Positions 1 through 10,770 of a DNA stretch of 64,000 bases are shown here, piece by piece. Every line of letters begins with the position of its first letter. Positions within the stretch are counted from its first letter, which is position 1. Both the position numbers and the translations under genes were made by a program. The stretch covers positions 2,604,001 to 2,668,000 of the forward strand of contig JALJCQ010000017.1 in NCBI GenBank assembly GCA_023091665.1, given 5' to 3'. This DNA comes from Pythium myriotylum. Its lineage: Eukaryota; Oomycota; Peronosporomycetes; Pythiales; Pythiaceae. A model generated the notes under the pieces. That model was not told the DNA's origin and did no database searches. It was given only the letters and a program-made list of their open reading frames with translations.

Positions 1-39
1 TGCATCCCGCACATTGGAGACGACTTTCGACGTGCTTCA

Positions 40-245
40 GCCAGCGTCTTCGCTTGTCTCAGCATAGGACAAAGAAGTTCGTATGGCTTGAGCAGAGCTC
101 TGCTAGAGTGCAGGCAAATTTTTGCCGTGCCAAGATGCTGGGGTGGGATGCCACGTGGGAAGGTAGGTCATCACGCCTGCAAGCAATGGTTCCTCACATC
201 TTTCACCTGCTCTTTGACCGTGATCGAGGGACCGAAGTGTAGTGC
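40..245 (-). repeat. Diverged inverted copy of the GH7 5'-flank
   Basis: Read on the minus strand, this stretch aligns with the segment that lies 400-600 bp upstream of each GH7 gene (about 21640-21870 in the first unit). Shared blocks include the region around 'GACAAAGAAGTTCG' here against 'GACAAACAAGTTCG' on the complement of the array copy, and 'GCAATGGTTCCTCACATCTT' against 'GCAATGGATCCTCACATCTT'. Identity is clearly lower than among the three array copies, so this is an older duplicate. It suggests that an inverted GH7 copy once lay, or still lies, to the left of the window. Confidence 0.7.
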
Positions 246-2335
246 AGACCTGAGGGACGGCAAGGCTTTACGATTGTGATTCGAACATGATCATCGCCAA
301 CTCTGGTGGCAAGCTGGTTTCACGGGGGGAGGGATCGGAGAAAGCCCCAGATATTGCAACTAAGGGGGGGGGGGGGCACCTGAGTTCCACTTGGTCGCCT
401 ATTCGAAGTGGTTTCATCGGTTATCCGCTCAAATCCCTTACGGTAAAAGTCCGTGATGTAACGGTTGTAGAACTGTGATGCGATGACGAAGTCGTAGAGA
501 TCAGTTCACCAACTCAAGTAATTCCTATCGCTTCCATCTGACAGTGGAGTGCGTTTTGTAGCCGCTGCTCCTCCCAGTATCAGAGCTCAGACGATCCGGT
601 TCAGATCTGGGGCTGAGGTTCCTGCCCGTACAATCTAATCCTCACATAATCCGATCACCTGATAGATCTTTTCGTATTCCTTCTGATTTTCATGTGGTTT
701 GTACTCGTTGTGTCTTTTGCTCTCCTTAATTTGATACCAGTCATAAATCTCACCGTGTCAGAGCCGAATTTTTTGGATCGGTTGCAGAGTGGTGATTTCC
801 CTTTGCTCATCCGACAAATCGTACACAGATACAACCACTTCTTCTCTGATTGTGGTCAAGCCTCAGGTTCGTTGATCACGGTCTCAGAGGAGGATTTGTA
901 AACCATACCGTCCAGCTGGAATGGGCGTGGAGTAGTAAGTTGAACAGAACATCTCGAATTTCATTAATGACCCGCGATCAGCTCGATTTACTGGTCACTT
1001 GGAGTTCAATTGAGTGGCCTTGCCCATTATTAGTTTTGCCCGTGGCATGCGTTGAGTAGAGGGCGGCAGAGCAGTGGCTCTGATCAAGATATACTCCTCA
1101 GGTCCTGTGTTGAGAGTGCTGTGAATGCATCGTTGTAGAAGCGACTACTCGAGGGCTTGACACGAATTCCGGCGTGATAGGAAGGATGCAATCCATGGAA
1201 GATTGGCCAGCCGGGCTTGATTCTAGTTTCCGATAAATTCGGCCTGTTGTGCGTGCAGGTCTACTCAAGAAATCAGCCCAAATCCACGTTCGCAGCAGCT
1301 CCCCAAGCGATTTTAGAACCAAAATCGACAAAATTTTGCCAAAGCTTCATCGACAGCAGACGAAGCGGAGTTGATAGCTGTTGCTTCAGTTCTGCGTGGA
1401 GCGTGCTGAGCCAAATCGACTGTGGTTTGGCTCGAGTTACGCTAGTTCTCAAACTGCGATAGAGCCACATTGGATCGGTCGATATGACACGTCACCACAC
1501 TCAGCTGGGCTCATCTCATCAATAAGTTCATGTCTACTGTGCGGAGGTGACATTTCCCTGATGGTTGCTTCGAGAGGCGCCCACCTATTCCTTTGAGACA
1601 AGCTCGAGTCGTACAGTACACAGCTGCAGATCTAAAGGGATAGGGATTTCTCTCCAATCTCCGAACTTGGGCTAAGCACTCCAGCGCTTTGATTGAATGT
1701 AGACACTTCTATCAGAGCGATTCGCACTACTGACCATCACACGAGGTTGCCACACACCCAAAATGACTGAAGTCCATTTGTAAAGTGCGTGAAAAGGCCT
1801 TGGCCATTATCATCGTACTCCTTCAAGTAGGGGACCGGGATGGAGGTTTCAAATACAGCGTGTATGAAGTTAGTCCCATCGAAGTGTAGAATGCAAACGT
1901 TGATGCTGTGATGTTGAAGAGACGACCCGTTGAGAACAGCCATTTTTATTCTGCTACCATGCCAGTGAGAAATCTAGATGGATCCAACCGGTTACCGCAA
2001 TCGAGTACAGTACAGCCCATCTCCAAGTTAGCTAGATTTGACTGAGCCAGGTCTATCACCTGATCCTTGATGTGGATGAGATTGTGACGTGTACCATTCC
2101 TGCCAGCTGACTCTACGTATCGAGTGCTCTGGAGCGATCGAATACACTGTGAGTGTCTTAACCACCCTGCACGACGACGTGGATTCTATGCACGATTCAA
2201 CTGGGCGTGTGGGCGGGAACCATAGCCAACCATCACAGATACTGTACGGTCAGCGCAGGAGCACACGCTAGAAGCCGACTACGTAGTTCCCACCTTCCCG
2301 AAACACTCGGCGTGTTTTCAAAGCCATCGAACGCA
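246..2335. other. Gene-free stretch before the first GH5 gene
   Basis: Only short open frames without recognisable domains or codon bias are present on either strand. A run of G occurs near 365-376. No RNA gene or intact mobile element was recognised. The stretch may contain further decayed array flank that could not be aligned by eye. Confidence 0.5.
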
Positions 2336-2356
2336 CTCACTTTTCAATTTGCCTTC
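2336..2356 (+). promoter_or_regulatory. Oomycete-type initiator of the first GH5 gene
   Basis: The stretch TCACTTTTCAATTT followed by GCCTTC, about 30-50 nt before the ATG, resembles the oomycete core promoter (initiator TCATTYYNCAWTTT plus flanking CT-rich element). The same block is present upstream of the two array GH5 genes. Known motif, match judged by eye. Confidence 0.5.
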
Positions 2357-2384
2357 CGCTCATCGAGCCCAAGTCAAGCCCACG

Positions 2385-3653
2385 ATGAAGCTCCTCGCGC
2401 TCCAGATCGTTGCGACGGTCGTGGCTCTCTCCGGCTCCGTGCTCCAGGCGTCCGCCAACTCGCACCCGTACTCGCTCCCGGCGTCGTTCCCCGCCGGCCC
2501 TGCTGTCCAACGAGACCCACTTGAGGATGCCAAGTTCAGCGTGAACGCGGTCGTCCAGCCTCTGGCGACGCCGGTCTTCCAGGCCAAGCTCAACGGCATC
2601 TACATGAACGGCCAGCCCTTCACCTTCAAGGGCGCCAACTACTTCGGCATGGAAGGCGAGATCCTCGTGCCGCACGGACTGTGGGGAGGCAGCCAATCGA
2701 CCACGATCTCCAAGATCGCCGCGTTCCTCAAGAGCTACAACTTCAACTCGATCCGACTTCCGTTTGCCGTGGATGCCGTGCTCCAGAACCCGTCGATCGA
2801 CAAGACCAAGATCACCAACGAGACGCCGCTCTTGAACACGTTTAACGGCAAGACGCTCACGTACCTGGACGTCATGGACTACACGATCAAGACGTTCGCC
2901 GACAACAAGCTCGTCGTGCTGCTAGATGCGCACATCTTGAACCACGCGAGTGGCGGCATCACGGAGCTCTGGTACACGTCGGACAGCGACAAGAACAACT
3001 TCGAGAACGCGTGGAAGATCCTCGCGGCGCGGTACAAGGACACGTGGAACGTGATCGGCGCGGACCTGAAGAACGAGCCGCACGGCGCGGCATCGTGGGG
3101 AAGCAACAACACTGCCAACGACTTCCGTCTCGCGAGTCTGCAGTGGGCCACGAGTATCCTCAAGATCGTGCCGCGTTGGCTCATCTTTGTGGAGGGCCAG
3201 TCGCAGTCGAGCCGAGACCAGGCCGCGTACCCGTGCTTCTGGGGCGAGGATCTGATGGACTTGCAGCGCGCCAATCTCACGCTGCCGGTGGCCGAGCGCC
3301 TTGTCTACAGCTCCCACGCATACAGCTCAGATGTGTCGAGTCAGCCCTACTTTTATGACTCGACGTACCCGGCGAACATGCCTGCGATCTGGGACCTCCA
3401 TTTTGGTTTCGTGCAGGGCAAGTACGGTCCGTTGGTCGTGGGCGAGTGGGGTGGTAAGTACCGTTCGGACTCGGACAAGAAGTGGCAGGACAAGTTCGCA
3501 TCGTACCTGAAGCAGAAGTCGATCGGGTTCTTCTACTGGAGCCTCAACCCGAACTCTGGCGACACAGAGGGTCTGCTGGACACGGACTGGAACACGCCGC
3601 GCAGCGACAAGTTGGCGATGCTGTCGATTTTCAGCGGCACGCCGATCCCCTAA
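2385..3653 (+). CDS. Secreted GH5 endo-glucanase (cellulase family 5), stand-alone copy
   Basis: Predicted 422-residue extracellular glycoside hydrolase family 5 enzyme that would cleave internal beta-1,4 bonds of cellulose or related glucans. The start at 2385 gives a classical signal peptide (MKLLALQIVATVVALSGSVL...ASA). The open frame begins at a TTG at 2349, which was not used. The retaining GH5 acid/base is visible as Glu231 in GADLKNEPHG and the nucleophile as Glu354 in VVGEWGG. A conserved TLTYLDVMDYTI helix and the FFYWSLNPNSGDTEG block near the C-terminus fit eukaryotic GH5 cellulases. No carbohydrate-binding module is seen. It is colinear with the two array copies but differs at scattered residues (for example SSQPYFYDSTYP and the C-terminal FSGTPIP), so it is the older paralogue, and it lies in the opposite orientation. 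Family assignment is firm; exact substrate is inferred. Confidence 0.93.
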   Translation: MKLLALQIVATVVALSGSVLQASANSHPYSLPASFPAGPAVQRDPLEDAKFSVNAVVQPLATPVFQAKLNGIYMNGQPFTFKGANYFGMEGEILVPHGLWGGSQSTTISKIAAFLKSYNFNSIRLPFAVDAVLQNPSIDKTKITNETPLLNTFNGKTLTYLDVMDYTIKTFADNKLVVLLDAHILNHASGGITELWYTSDSDKNNFENAWKILAARYKDTWNVIGADLKNEPHGAASWGSNNTANDFRLASLQWATSILKIVPRWLIFVEGQSQSSRDQAAYPCFWGEDLMDLQRANLTLPVAERLVYSSHAYSSDVSSQPYFYDSTYPANMPAIWDLHFGFVQGKYGPLVVGEWGGKYRSDSDKKWQDKFASYLKQKSIGFFYWSLNPNSGDTEGLLDTDWNTPRSDKLAMLSIFSGTPIP

Positions 3654-5000
3654 GGAGGGTTCGCAATGTTGTGTATGTCAGCTGAGAAGTGATGGGAGGC
3701 GGTTTCGACTTTGATTCAAGCAATAACTTAGTGTTAAAAGCGTGTTCGTATCGGTTTATGCTTTTGGTATCCAATCTTTCGCGTTGAAGGTAGCAGTTGG
3801 TATGCGCGAACAAGAAGCGAGATGTGTTTGCTCGTGCGTTTTTGATCGGTTGCGATCTCATGTCCTATGCCTAAAGCACGGTACAGTGATATATTGGAGA
3901 TAAAGAGGCCACATTCCCCTCGGCATCGTGTTTCGAGTAGCTGTTCAATGGAGATCTATTTAGGTATGATCGCCAACGATCTCGTAGGTATGCTCACAGA
4001 GGATGCCGTCAGCGCGCTCGCCGAGCGCATCATAGGTGGCATCCATGTTCTCGGCAAACCGCCTTCTCAGCACGACTACAACTTGAAATGCTGCACTTTC
4101 TCCGAGCAGAACTTTACGTCATTACACATTGACTGAAATCGTCGTCTACTTCGACAGACGATTATCCTGAAACTGAGACAGATCAGATTCTTCGCTAATT
4201 GGAGTGGTCACGACTCCGGGGCCTGGTTAACCCTTTTGGCCGAGTCGTTTAACCGTCTCAGAAACTGCATATATCGCAAAATGCTAATTGGTCTCTCGCG
4301 AAAGTTGGTACCGCACTCGCCTCTCTCATTGGCCAATTCTTTGGATCTGGCTGGGGAACTCAGCTTATCAGCACGGATGCGTGCATACAAACCTGCAAAT
4401 GTTTATTCCAAAATAACCTCGAATCTCCAATCACTTCATACCAAAATAACCACGAAGAATCCCAATACTCGCAGATTGCAATGTACCGTGTTTCGCTCGA
4501 CGAAGCGTCGCAGAAGCTGATAGACTAGTGAAAATCGAACAATTCAAGGGGAAGTACCGTAAACCTGTGTCTTGAGTCGTCGATCTGATTAGGCGTCTGA
4601 TAAGGCGTGGAGTGGGTCGGACAACGTCAGAAATTATACCCGTCAAGAAAGTCTCACATTCACATGTCAAATGACCTGTGTTGCGTTATACTCAGATGGG
4701 TCAGATGGAGACCACCGCACTTACCAAAAAAAATGCGAACGTAGCGAGTGAATACAAAACGAAAGTATTTTCTTGAAGCTCAGGTGCGAACTTAACGCCG
4801 TTGAGGCGTCGTTGAGGCGTCTGGCCAAAATATGGACAGCGTCGTTGAGGCGTCTGTACAGGATATGGACTTCAACCATTCTAAGTCCAGACCCAGACGA
4901 TGGGCCGTGCTAGGAATCACAAAAAGTGAGCATTGCTGAGGTTCGAGAGCACTTCGACATGTAAAGCCAATGCTATGGAAAGTAATTGCGGTCGAGTCAT
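3654..5000. other. Intergenic region with no supported gene
   Basis: This is the convergent interval between the GH5 gene and the minus-strand SET gene. An 89-codon open frame at 3867-4136 has no recognisable domain and an atypical composition, so it is not called. The only structure seen is a small tandem repeat near 4797-4871. Confidence 0.5.
4797..4871. repeat. Short tandem repeat, unit about 40 bp
   Basis: The core GTCGTTGAGGCGTCTG occurs at about 4808 and again at about 4851, each followed by a similar stretch ending in ATATGGAC. A partial copy (GCCGTTGAGGCGTC) lies immediately before the first. No function is apparent. Confidence 0.6.
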
Positions 5001-6041
5001 TCAGAAGTCAACTACTTTACTTCGTCTTTTAGATTTGCAGTTTTCAGCATTGCACAGGCATTCGAACGGCGGTTCAGATTCGTGTCTGACTGTTATCTCA
5101 TCCCCGGCAGGGATGGCTGTGTGCGTGATGATGATCATCTTCCGTGATCTCCGTTTTGCTCTCTCCTCAAATCTAGAATTTGGTGAACATGAGTGATTGA
5201 CGAATCGGCACATGCTCCCTGCAGTGGATGCATCGATGTACACTGTTTGGCCTTTGATGGACGCCGATTTGAACTGCAGGACATACCCACACAGGACTTG
5301 ATTTGCTGTCAGTCGGTGTTGGGTGGTGACGACGCCGCAGTATTCACCAATGACAGTGAGCCTCTGCAGAGGTGCAGTAGTAATGACACCGTATCCCTTC
5401 TTGCCGTGTACGAGAGCGAGCGATTGGCAGTTTGTCAGCCGATTATCGCACATTCGCCATAGGTTGCAGTTGTTTGGTAGACAGTAGATCGCGCTGCTCG
5501 CATTCAAACACGTTTGTTCGGAGCAGCCAGATGTGCACTTGCACCTGCCCAAATTTCGGTCTGGAGTGAATCGCACCTGTTCAGGGTTCTCGTTGTTGAA
5601 CCAGTGCTTTATGTCTGACGGCCATGATGCAGCTGATGCAGGTTCTCGATCGCTAGTTGCCTTTTCTGTGAAGTCGTTGGTCTCGTAAGTCGGCCGAGTA
5701 GCCAGATGATCGAGGATGTTTCCGTTGTTGTTTCTTGCAGATAGCATATCTCGCTTGCTGTCGGAGCTAGACGTGATGCTGTCGTCATCGCTGATTTCGA
5801 TGGGAGCACTTCTAGAGCCGCTAATTCGAGGGATCGACAAGGCAGCGGAAATATCGGTGTCGTTGTTGTAGTTGTTGCTCACAGGCTCTACGCTGTGAAG
5901 GTCGGACGTGCTGTTGCTCATACGCTTCTCGTTTCTCTCGTCGCTTGCGTTTGCCATGCTATCCTCGTTGTCGCTAGTATCGAGTGGATCATCTCTAGAT
6001 TCGCTTGCGCTTCGCTGTTGGACGTGACTCTCGCGCTCCAT
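5001..6041 (-). CDS. SET-domain protein lysine methyltransferase
   Basis: Predicted nuclear SAM-dependent histone/protein lysine methyltransferase. The N-terminal half is acidic, Ser/Asp-rich and probably disordered, with SUMO-interaction-like clusters (PIEISDDD, and PIDVDES upstream of the chosen ATG). The C-terminal part has a Cys-rich AWS-like zinc segment (CKCTSGCSEQTC ... YCLPNNC), then the SET core with GYGVITT (cofactor loop), GEYCGVV, the signature RFVNHSCSPN, and a post-SET CxCx4C (CLCNAENC). The order AWS-SET-post-SET resembles the ASH1/SETD2/NSD class, which methylates H3K36, but the usual final aromatic of the SET motif is replaced (EITVRHES), so specificity is uncertain. The first in-frame ATG is at 6041. 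The frame stays open to 6194 without an ATG, and this upstream part looks protein-like, so a short spliced 5' exon is likely missing from this model. Confidence 0.8.
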   Translation of the reverse strand: MERESHVQQRSASESRDDPLDTSDNEDSMANASDERNEKRMSNSTSDLHSVEPVSNNYNNDTDISAALSIPRISGSRSAPIEISDDDSITSSSDSKRDMLSARNNNGNILDHLATRPTYETNDFTEKATSDREPASAASWPSDIKHWFNNENPEQVRFTPDRNLGRCKCTSGCSEQTCLNASSAIYCLPNNCNLWRMCDNRLTNCQSLALVHGKKGYGVITTAPLQRLTVIGEYCGVVTTQHRLTANQVLCGYVLQFKSASIKGQTVYIDASTAGSMCRFVNHSCSPNSRFEERAKRRSRKMIIITHTAIPAGDEITVRHESEPPFECLCNAENCKSKRRSKVVDF

Positions 6042-6194
6042 GAGTGCGTCGTCCAGATGCACAAGTGTTGTGGGTTGTAGTATCGATTCGTCCACGTCGA
6101 TTGGATTCGAAGCATGCGGTACACTACAACAACAGTCTATATCATCGACCAGTGAAGTTGCCCATGATAGACTCACAATCGTGTAGCCACGCAA

Positions 6195-7019
6195 GAACGG
6201 TCGTTTGTTTCATTTTGCGATGCATATCTGAGGAAAGCAAAATGCGTCACGTGCTCCACAAATCCGCGACATGGTTGGGTCAGCAAGACAAACGGCGGAA
6301 GAGGTCTCATTGATCGGTTGATCCGTGCCGTTCGTTGATATGAAGTAATAGGATCTCAACGGCGAGCTAAAGAAACCTTTAAAAACGAGTATGCGCTGTA
6401 CAGATGAACAGTTGGCTTGTACACTCGCTCCAATGGTCGCAGCGCGTGTCTTCGCACCCACGAGGACCAACGTTCAACTACAATGTGATCTGTCAAGGGT
6501 CGCGGTAGATCCAAACGCTATGTATGGCACGCAGAGGTGGAATATGGTCTTCAACTACCACGAAAAGCAACTGGGAATGGACGTTGACGTGGTCAGCAGC
6601 GCGTAGGTTCAACGTGAGCGAGACCCTAGGTACAGGTATATCTTTTCATTGAGCCTGTATGCGTCGATCACCGTTCTGTAGACTATGCATTCTTTCGCCC
6701 CAACAGCGAGGTGTTGTTTGAGGACAACCGACTACATCGACTTTCCAACCAAACGATTGCCGCTTTTGACGATACAGTCAGCTCTGATCTCTAATAAACG
6801 TAGTGGTCGATTCTAATCGCACTTCTTGCTCTTATTCTGCCGCATCTGGGAACTAAACCGTAATTCTAGCGCTGGGTTCCCCAGCCACCTGCTCGCCGAA
6901 GGCGATAGCATCCACAATTGATTGGCGAAGCCTTTATTCAGAGCAGAAAGTCTGATCCACTGTCAATGCATGAGCAGTTTAAGTGCGATATCACGATTTC
7001 ACCTGCATTTAGTGACGTG
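6195..7019. other. Intergenic region upstream of the SET gene
   Basis: No gene, RNA or mobile element is recognised between the SET gene and the LTR element. The stretch presumably includes the SET gene promoter and perhaps a 5' exon, for which an ATG near 6211 on the minus strand is a candidate that could not be spliced in frame. Confidence 0.4.
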
Positions 7020-7024
7020 AACGG

Positions 7025-7327
7025 TGTAACGGTCCACGACCGTGCACAGCACCTGCGCTTGAGGAAGCGTGAGCAGCCGCTCCGAGTCGACCCCTGTCGA
7101 CGAGCGCCAAGGACTTGGCAAAAGGCGAACTGATTGTATTCAGATTATTCCCCTGGGGAATAATCCCCCCTATACCTGATATCCCTGGTATCTAATACCC
7201 AGGGATATCCCCTACTGAATCTAATAAAAGAGAGTCACTACTTGGGGTAACTTTTCCCCTAAGTGGACCACACACGTTATGTACCTACACAACCTAACCT
7301 ACTTGTGTAACCTTGTACCCCGTTACA
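7025..7327 (-). repeat. 3' LTR of the Gypsy element
   Basis: 303 bp, with terminal inverted bases TGTAAC/GTTACA. It is identical to the other LTR except for one G/A difference seen near 7276. It contains an imperfect palindrome rich in CCCCTGGGGAATAA-type sequence, probably part of the promoter/terminator region. Confidence 0.95.
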
Positions 7328-7341
7328 CCACCCCCACCCAA
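7328..7341 (-). other. Polypurine tract
   Basis: On the coding strand the sequence TGGGTGGGGGTGG directly precedes the 3' LTR. This is the expected site of plus-strand DNA priming. Confidence 0.7.
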
Positions 7342-8282
7342 AATGAGGAACACCCTTGTCCCTACTTTAGGAACAGCCGTGTCCTAGAAAAGGAACACGA
7401 GCCTATTCCAGTACGGAATTTCCGAGGACCCACACGGAAATGGGTACAGACTCATGGCGACCATGAGCGCGAAGTCGCGTGTCGATTTTTCGACAACGAC
7501 TGATCGAGAGCCGCAGCGGCTTGGCGCAACACCTCGCTGCGTCATGAGACGCATGCAGACGTGCGCGCGGTCGCCAGCGACCACTGGATCATGACGATCC
7601 CCCAAAACTGGGCCATTTTGCCGTCTGACGGCGGCAAGCCAAAATGGCATGGTCAGACGACCATTGCGAGGCGAGCAGAGCTCGCGGCAAGCCCAAACTT
7701 GGCACACACACTCAGTGCGATGGGTTCTTGCCTTGTGCATGCGTACAGACCTGTACGATGCGAACTCGCAAACTTCGTCTCTTGACGGTGCCCAGAATTG
7801 GGTCCAGTCCAATACTGGAGACTGTGGTCGGTGGGTGTCCACCGCGAGTACTACCAAGTACTCAAGAGGCTGGCTAGCCTCATCCAGCGACTCAACTGAG
7901 TGCGTGGAGTGCGGGGATACCCGTGGCAGTCGAACAACGACGTTGCCGGACAACTTCGTGTTGTCGGCCACACGCTCGGGCGTGATGGCTACACCGCAGA
8001 GAACTGCTCGGTGTAGCAACACCAGACTGAGCCAGCCACTCTGGCTTGGTGCGAGCGTTGTCCAACGCAACCGATGAGGTCGGTGGACGTTGTCGAAGCT
8101 TCGACTGCGCCGAACGCGGCGTTCTCGCCATCTTCATGGCCTTCTGCTTGGATCTTGTACCCATGTCTATAATAGACAGGGACAGTCGACTTGACTGAGA
8201 CGGACCTTCCGTGTGCTCCACTGAGCGTCTTCCTTAAGGAACTTGAGACACTTCTCATCTTGATGGAGGTGGTCGGTCCCAC
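7342..8282 (-). other. 3' untranslated internal region of the Gypsy element
   Basis: About 0.94 kb lies between the end of the chromodomain frame and the polypurine tract. Open frames of up to 228 codons exist here on the minus strand but show no known domain, and overlapping frames are open on both strands. No additional gene is supported. Confidence 0.5.
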
Positions 8283-10322
8283 CTACTGGAACCATCCAGG
8301 ATGACCTTGTTCGCATGCGCGAACAAGATCAGAGCAATCTTGCCTGAGAATATTCTCATCAACCCAGGAGCTCTGGTTGCTTGGATATCCAAGCCACTTA
8401 ACCAAGAGCTGGCGGACGCCATTGTGCACACGCACACTATCGAGAGACTCGACGTGATAATGGCGTTCGCCATTCCTGTCGATCACAGGCAAAGGAGCGC
8501 GCACCGGTCGCAGCGCTTTCCTTCTGGTCTTGACACCAGTGTCGGGGACCCGACGTGTTCCTTCGGGTTCAGCAAACGTAACTCGACGTCGTATTGACGA
8601 CGCTGCGGTCGCATTTGACGACCATGTCGAACTTCGACGAGCTTGAGCAAGCCGTGCAGAGCGTCTTGGCGCTTCGCTGTGTGGGTGAACCACGCCACTT
8701 GCAGAACCCTGCACTGCGAGAGAGTCGCTGGAGGAACCATCCGTGACTGGCACGTTCTCGTGCGCGACTGTGTGTGGTTGCATATCGGCGGCAACTCCGC
8801 TTGGAATTGTTTCCGACGACTCTTCGTCTGATGCATCTCCATCAGGGCGGAGATATGGCTTGAGCAAGCCGACGTAGAACGTCGGGTGCGTCTGCAACCA
8901 TGTTGGCAGGTCGACCCTGTAGGAGTTTCCACTCCACTTCAACACCTTGAACGGGCCGATATATCTCGGGAGCAGCTTTGAGCTGCCCAAGCTGGACACA
9001 GCATTCTGAGACAGGTTCTTCGTGCTAACAAGCCCATAGTCGCCTGGCTTGAACACGTGCGTGTTCTTCCGACCGTGTTTGTCGGCTTGTTCCTTCTGAA
9101 CATCTTGGGCAGCTGCCATCGCGTCACGCACGCGGGTGATGACGTTCACACGTGTCGACAAGAACTCGTCGATCTTGCGGCGCTCCGCCGACTTGGAAAC
9201 ACCTTTCAACTGGGAGGCAAGTAATTGCCGAGCCCCTCCCTCACCAGACTGGGCACTGCCCATGAGACAGAGCGGCAGCGCTGGGTGTCTCAACCCGTTC
9301 ACGTAGAACGGCGACAGACCTGTCGAGGCATGAACAGAGTTGTTCATGGCGAACTCCACCATGGGGAGGTGGTCGCACCACGAGAGTGGGTCACTCGCAC
9401 AATACGAGCGGAGGATATCCTCGACGACGCGGTTGGCGCGCTCGGTCTGACCATCGGTCTCCGGATGGTCCGTCGTCGACATGTCGAGCCTGGAGCCCAG
9501 GATTTGGAAGAGACCTTCCCAGAAATCACCAGTGAACCTGGGATCCCGATCCGATACGATTGAGTCGGGGAGACCGTGTAGTCGAAACACAGTGTCGACG
9601 AAAAGTCGAGCACAGTCGAGACCTGTGCAGGTATCCGAAACCGGAACAAGATGCACCATCTTGGACAGACGGTCAACAAAGACCAGCACACCATTGTGCC
9701 CAGCGGACGTCTTTGGCATGCCAAAGAAGAAGTCCATGCTCACTGAGCGCCAGCAGTCGCTGGGGACAGGCAAGCTCTGAAGCGGAGCCTGAGAGTGTGC
9801 ACTTGGCTTCACTCGTTGACAGACGTCACACGTGCGGACATACCGCGACACCCACTTGTACATCTTGGGCCACCAAAACCTTGGGCTGAGAAGCGCGTAC
9901 GTCTTCTCACGGCCAAGATGGCCAGCACCAGGTGCGTCGTGGGCACCATGCGCGATCACATATCGCAGGTCGTCGTCTGCAGGAACGACAACGCGAGCTT
10001 CTTCGCTGTTCGAGACCTGATATTTCAGGAGGCCGTCTTCGAACGTGTACCGATGGAGTCGGGCTCGAACACGAGGCGAGAGAGACTTCTCCGAGTCGGA
10101 CGACTTGAGAGCACGAATGATCTCCGCACATTGTGCGTCGCCTGCGTAGGCGTCACGAATCAAGTCGTAGACATCAGAAGCAACTGATGTGAGATGGTTC
10201 ATCTCGTAGTCGGGACGCCGAGAGAGTGCGTCCGCCAGCACGTTGAGCCGACCCGGCTTGTACTCAACAGTAAAGTTGTATTCTGAAAAGAATGACAACC
10301 AGCGAGCCATTCGCGGCGACAA
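8283..10322 (-). pseudogene. Gypsy pol: end of RNase H, integrase and chromodomain
   Basis: This 679-codon frame encodes the 3' part of pol. The first about 35 residues are the tail of the RNase H/connection segment (LNVLADALSRRPDYE). The integrase zinc module follows (HGAHDAPGAGH ... CDVC). The catalytic core has Asp in SMDFFFGMP, Asp in SDRDPRF and Glu in the ETDGQTERAN block, so the DDE triad is present. A GPFKVL-type GPY/F module follows (RYIGPFKVLKW), then a C-terminal chromodomain (YHVESLDSVRV ... LVKWLGYP ... SWVDENIL). In related elements the chromodomain binds modified histone tails and steers integration. This frame itself is intact, but it is cut off from upstream pol by a frameshifting deletion near 10325. 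Confidence 0.93.
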
Positions 10323-10329
10323 GATGGTC

Positions 10330-10770
10330 TGTGTAGACCACGAACGGCAACGCGCCGAGAAGGTGAACGCGGAATTTCACCAGGGCGTACTTCATCGCCA
10401 ACAACTCCTTGTCGTGAACTGGATAGTTTTTCTCGGCCGCTTGGAGCTGGCGAGACTGATACGAGATGACTCTCTCGTGACCATCGTGGTCATTCTGCAG
10501 AAGTGCACAGCCGATCGCATAATCGGAGGCGTCGCAGACGACGCTGTGCGGAGCGGAGTCATCCGGCAACGCCAGGATCGGCGCTTGGAGGAGACTCTCC
10601 TTGATCCTTTGGAAGGCAGCTTCCGTGTCGTGAGACCACGACCACTCAACGTCATTCTTGAGCAGCTGAGTCAGCGACCGAGCCATCTCGGCGTAGTTCT
10701 TCGTGAACCGGTGCAAGTAGTTGGCGAGACCCAACCACTTGCGTAGGTCCTTCACGGACCGTGGCGATGG
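10330..10770 (-). pseudogene. Gypsy pol: RNase H fragment
   Basis: The fragment starts just after an in-frame TGA and carries the RT thumb/connection and RNase H start (KDLRKWLGLANYLHRF, then VVCDASDYAIGCALLQ and KELLAMKYALVKFR). It ends around VVYTDH. Compared with related elements about ten residues that normally follow TDH are missing, and the frame shifts into the integrase frame. A deletion of roughly 30 nt plus frameshift is inferred near 10325. Confidence 0.88.

Noticed and set aside
3867..4136. 89-codon open frame after the first GH5 gene
   Set aside because: No domain, no codon bias and no splice continuation; chance frame more likely.
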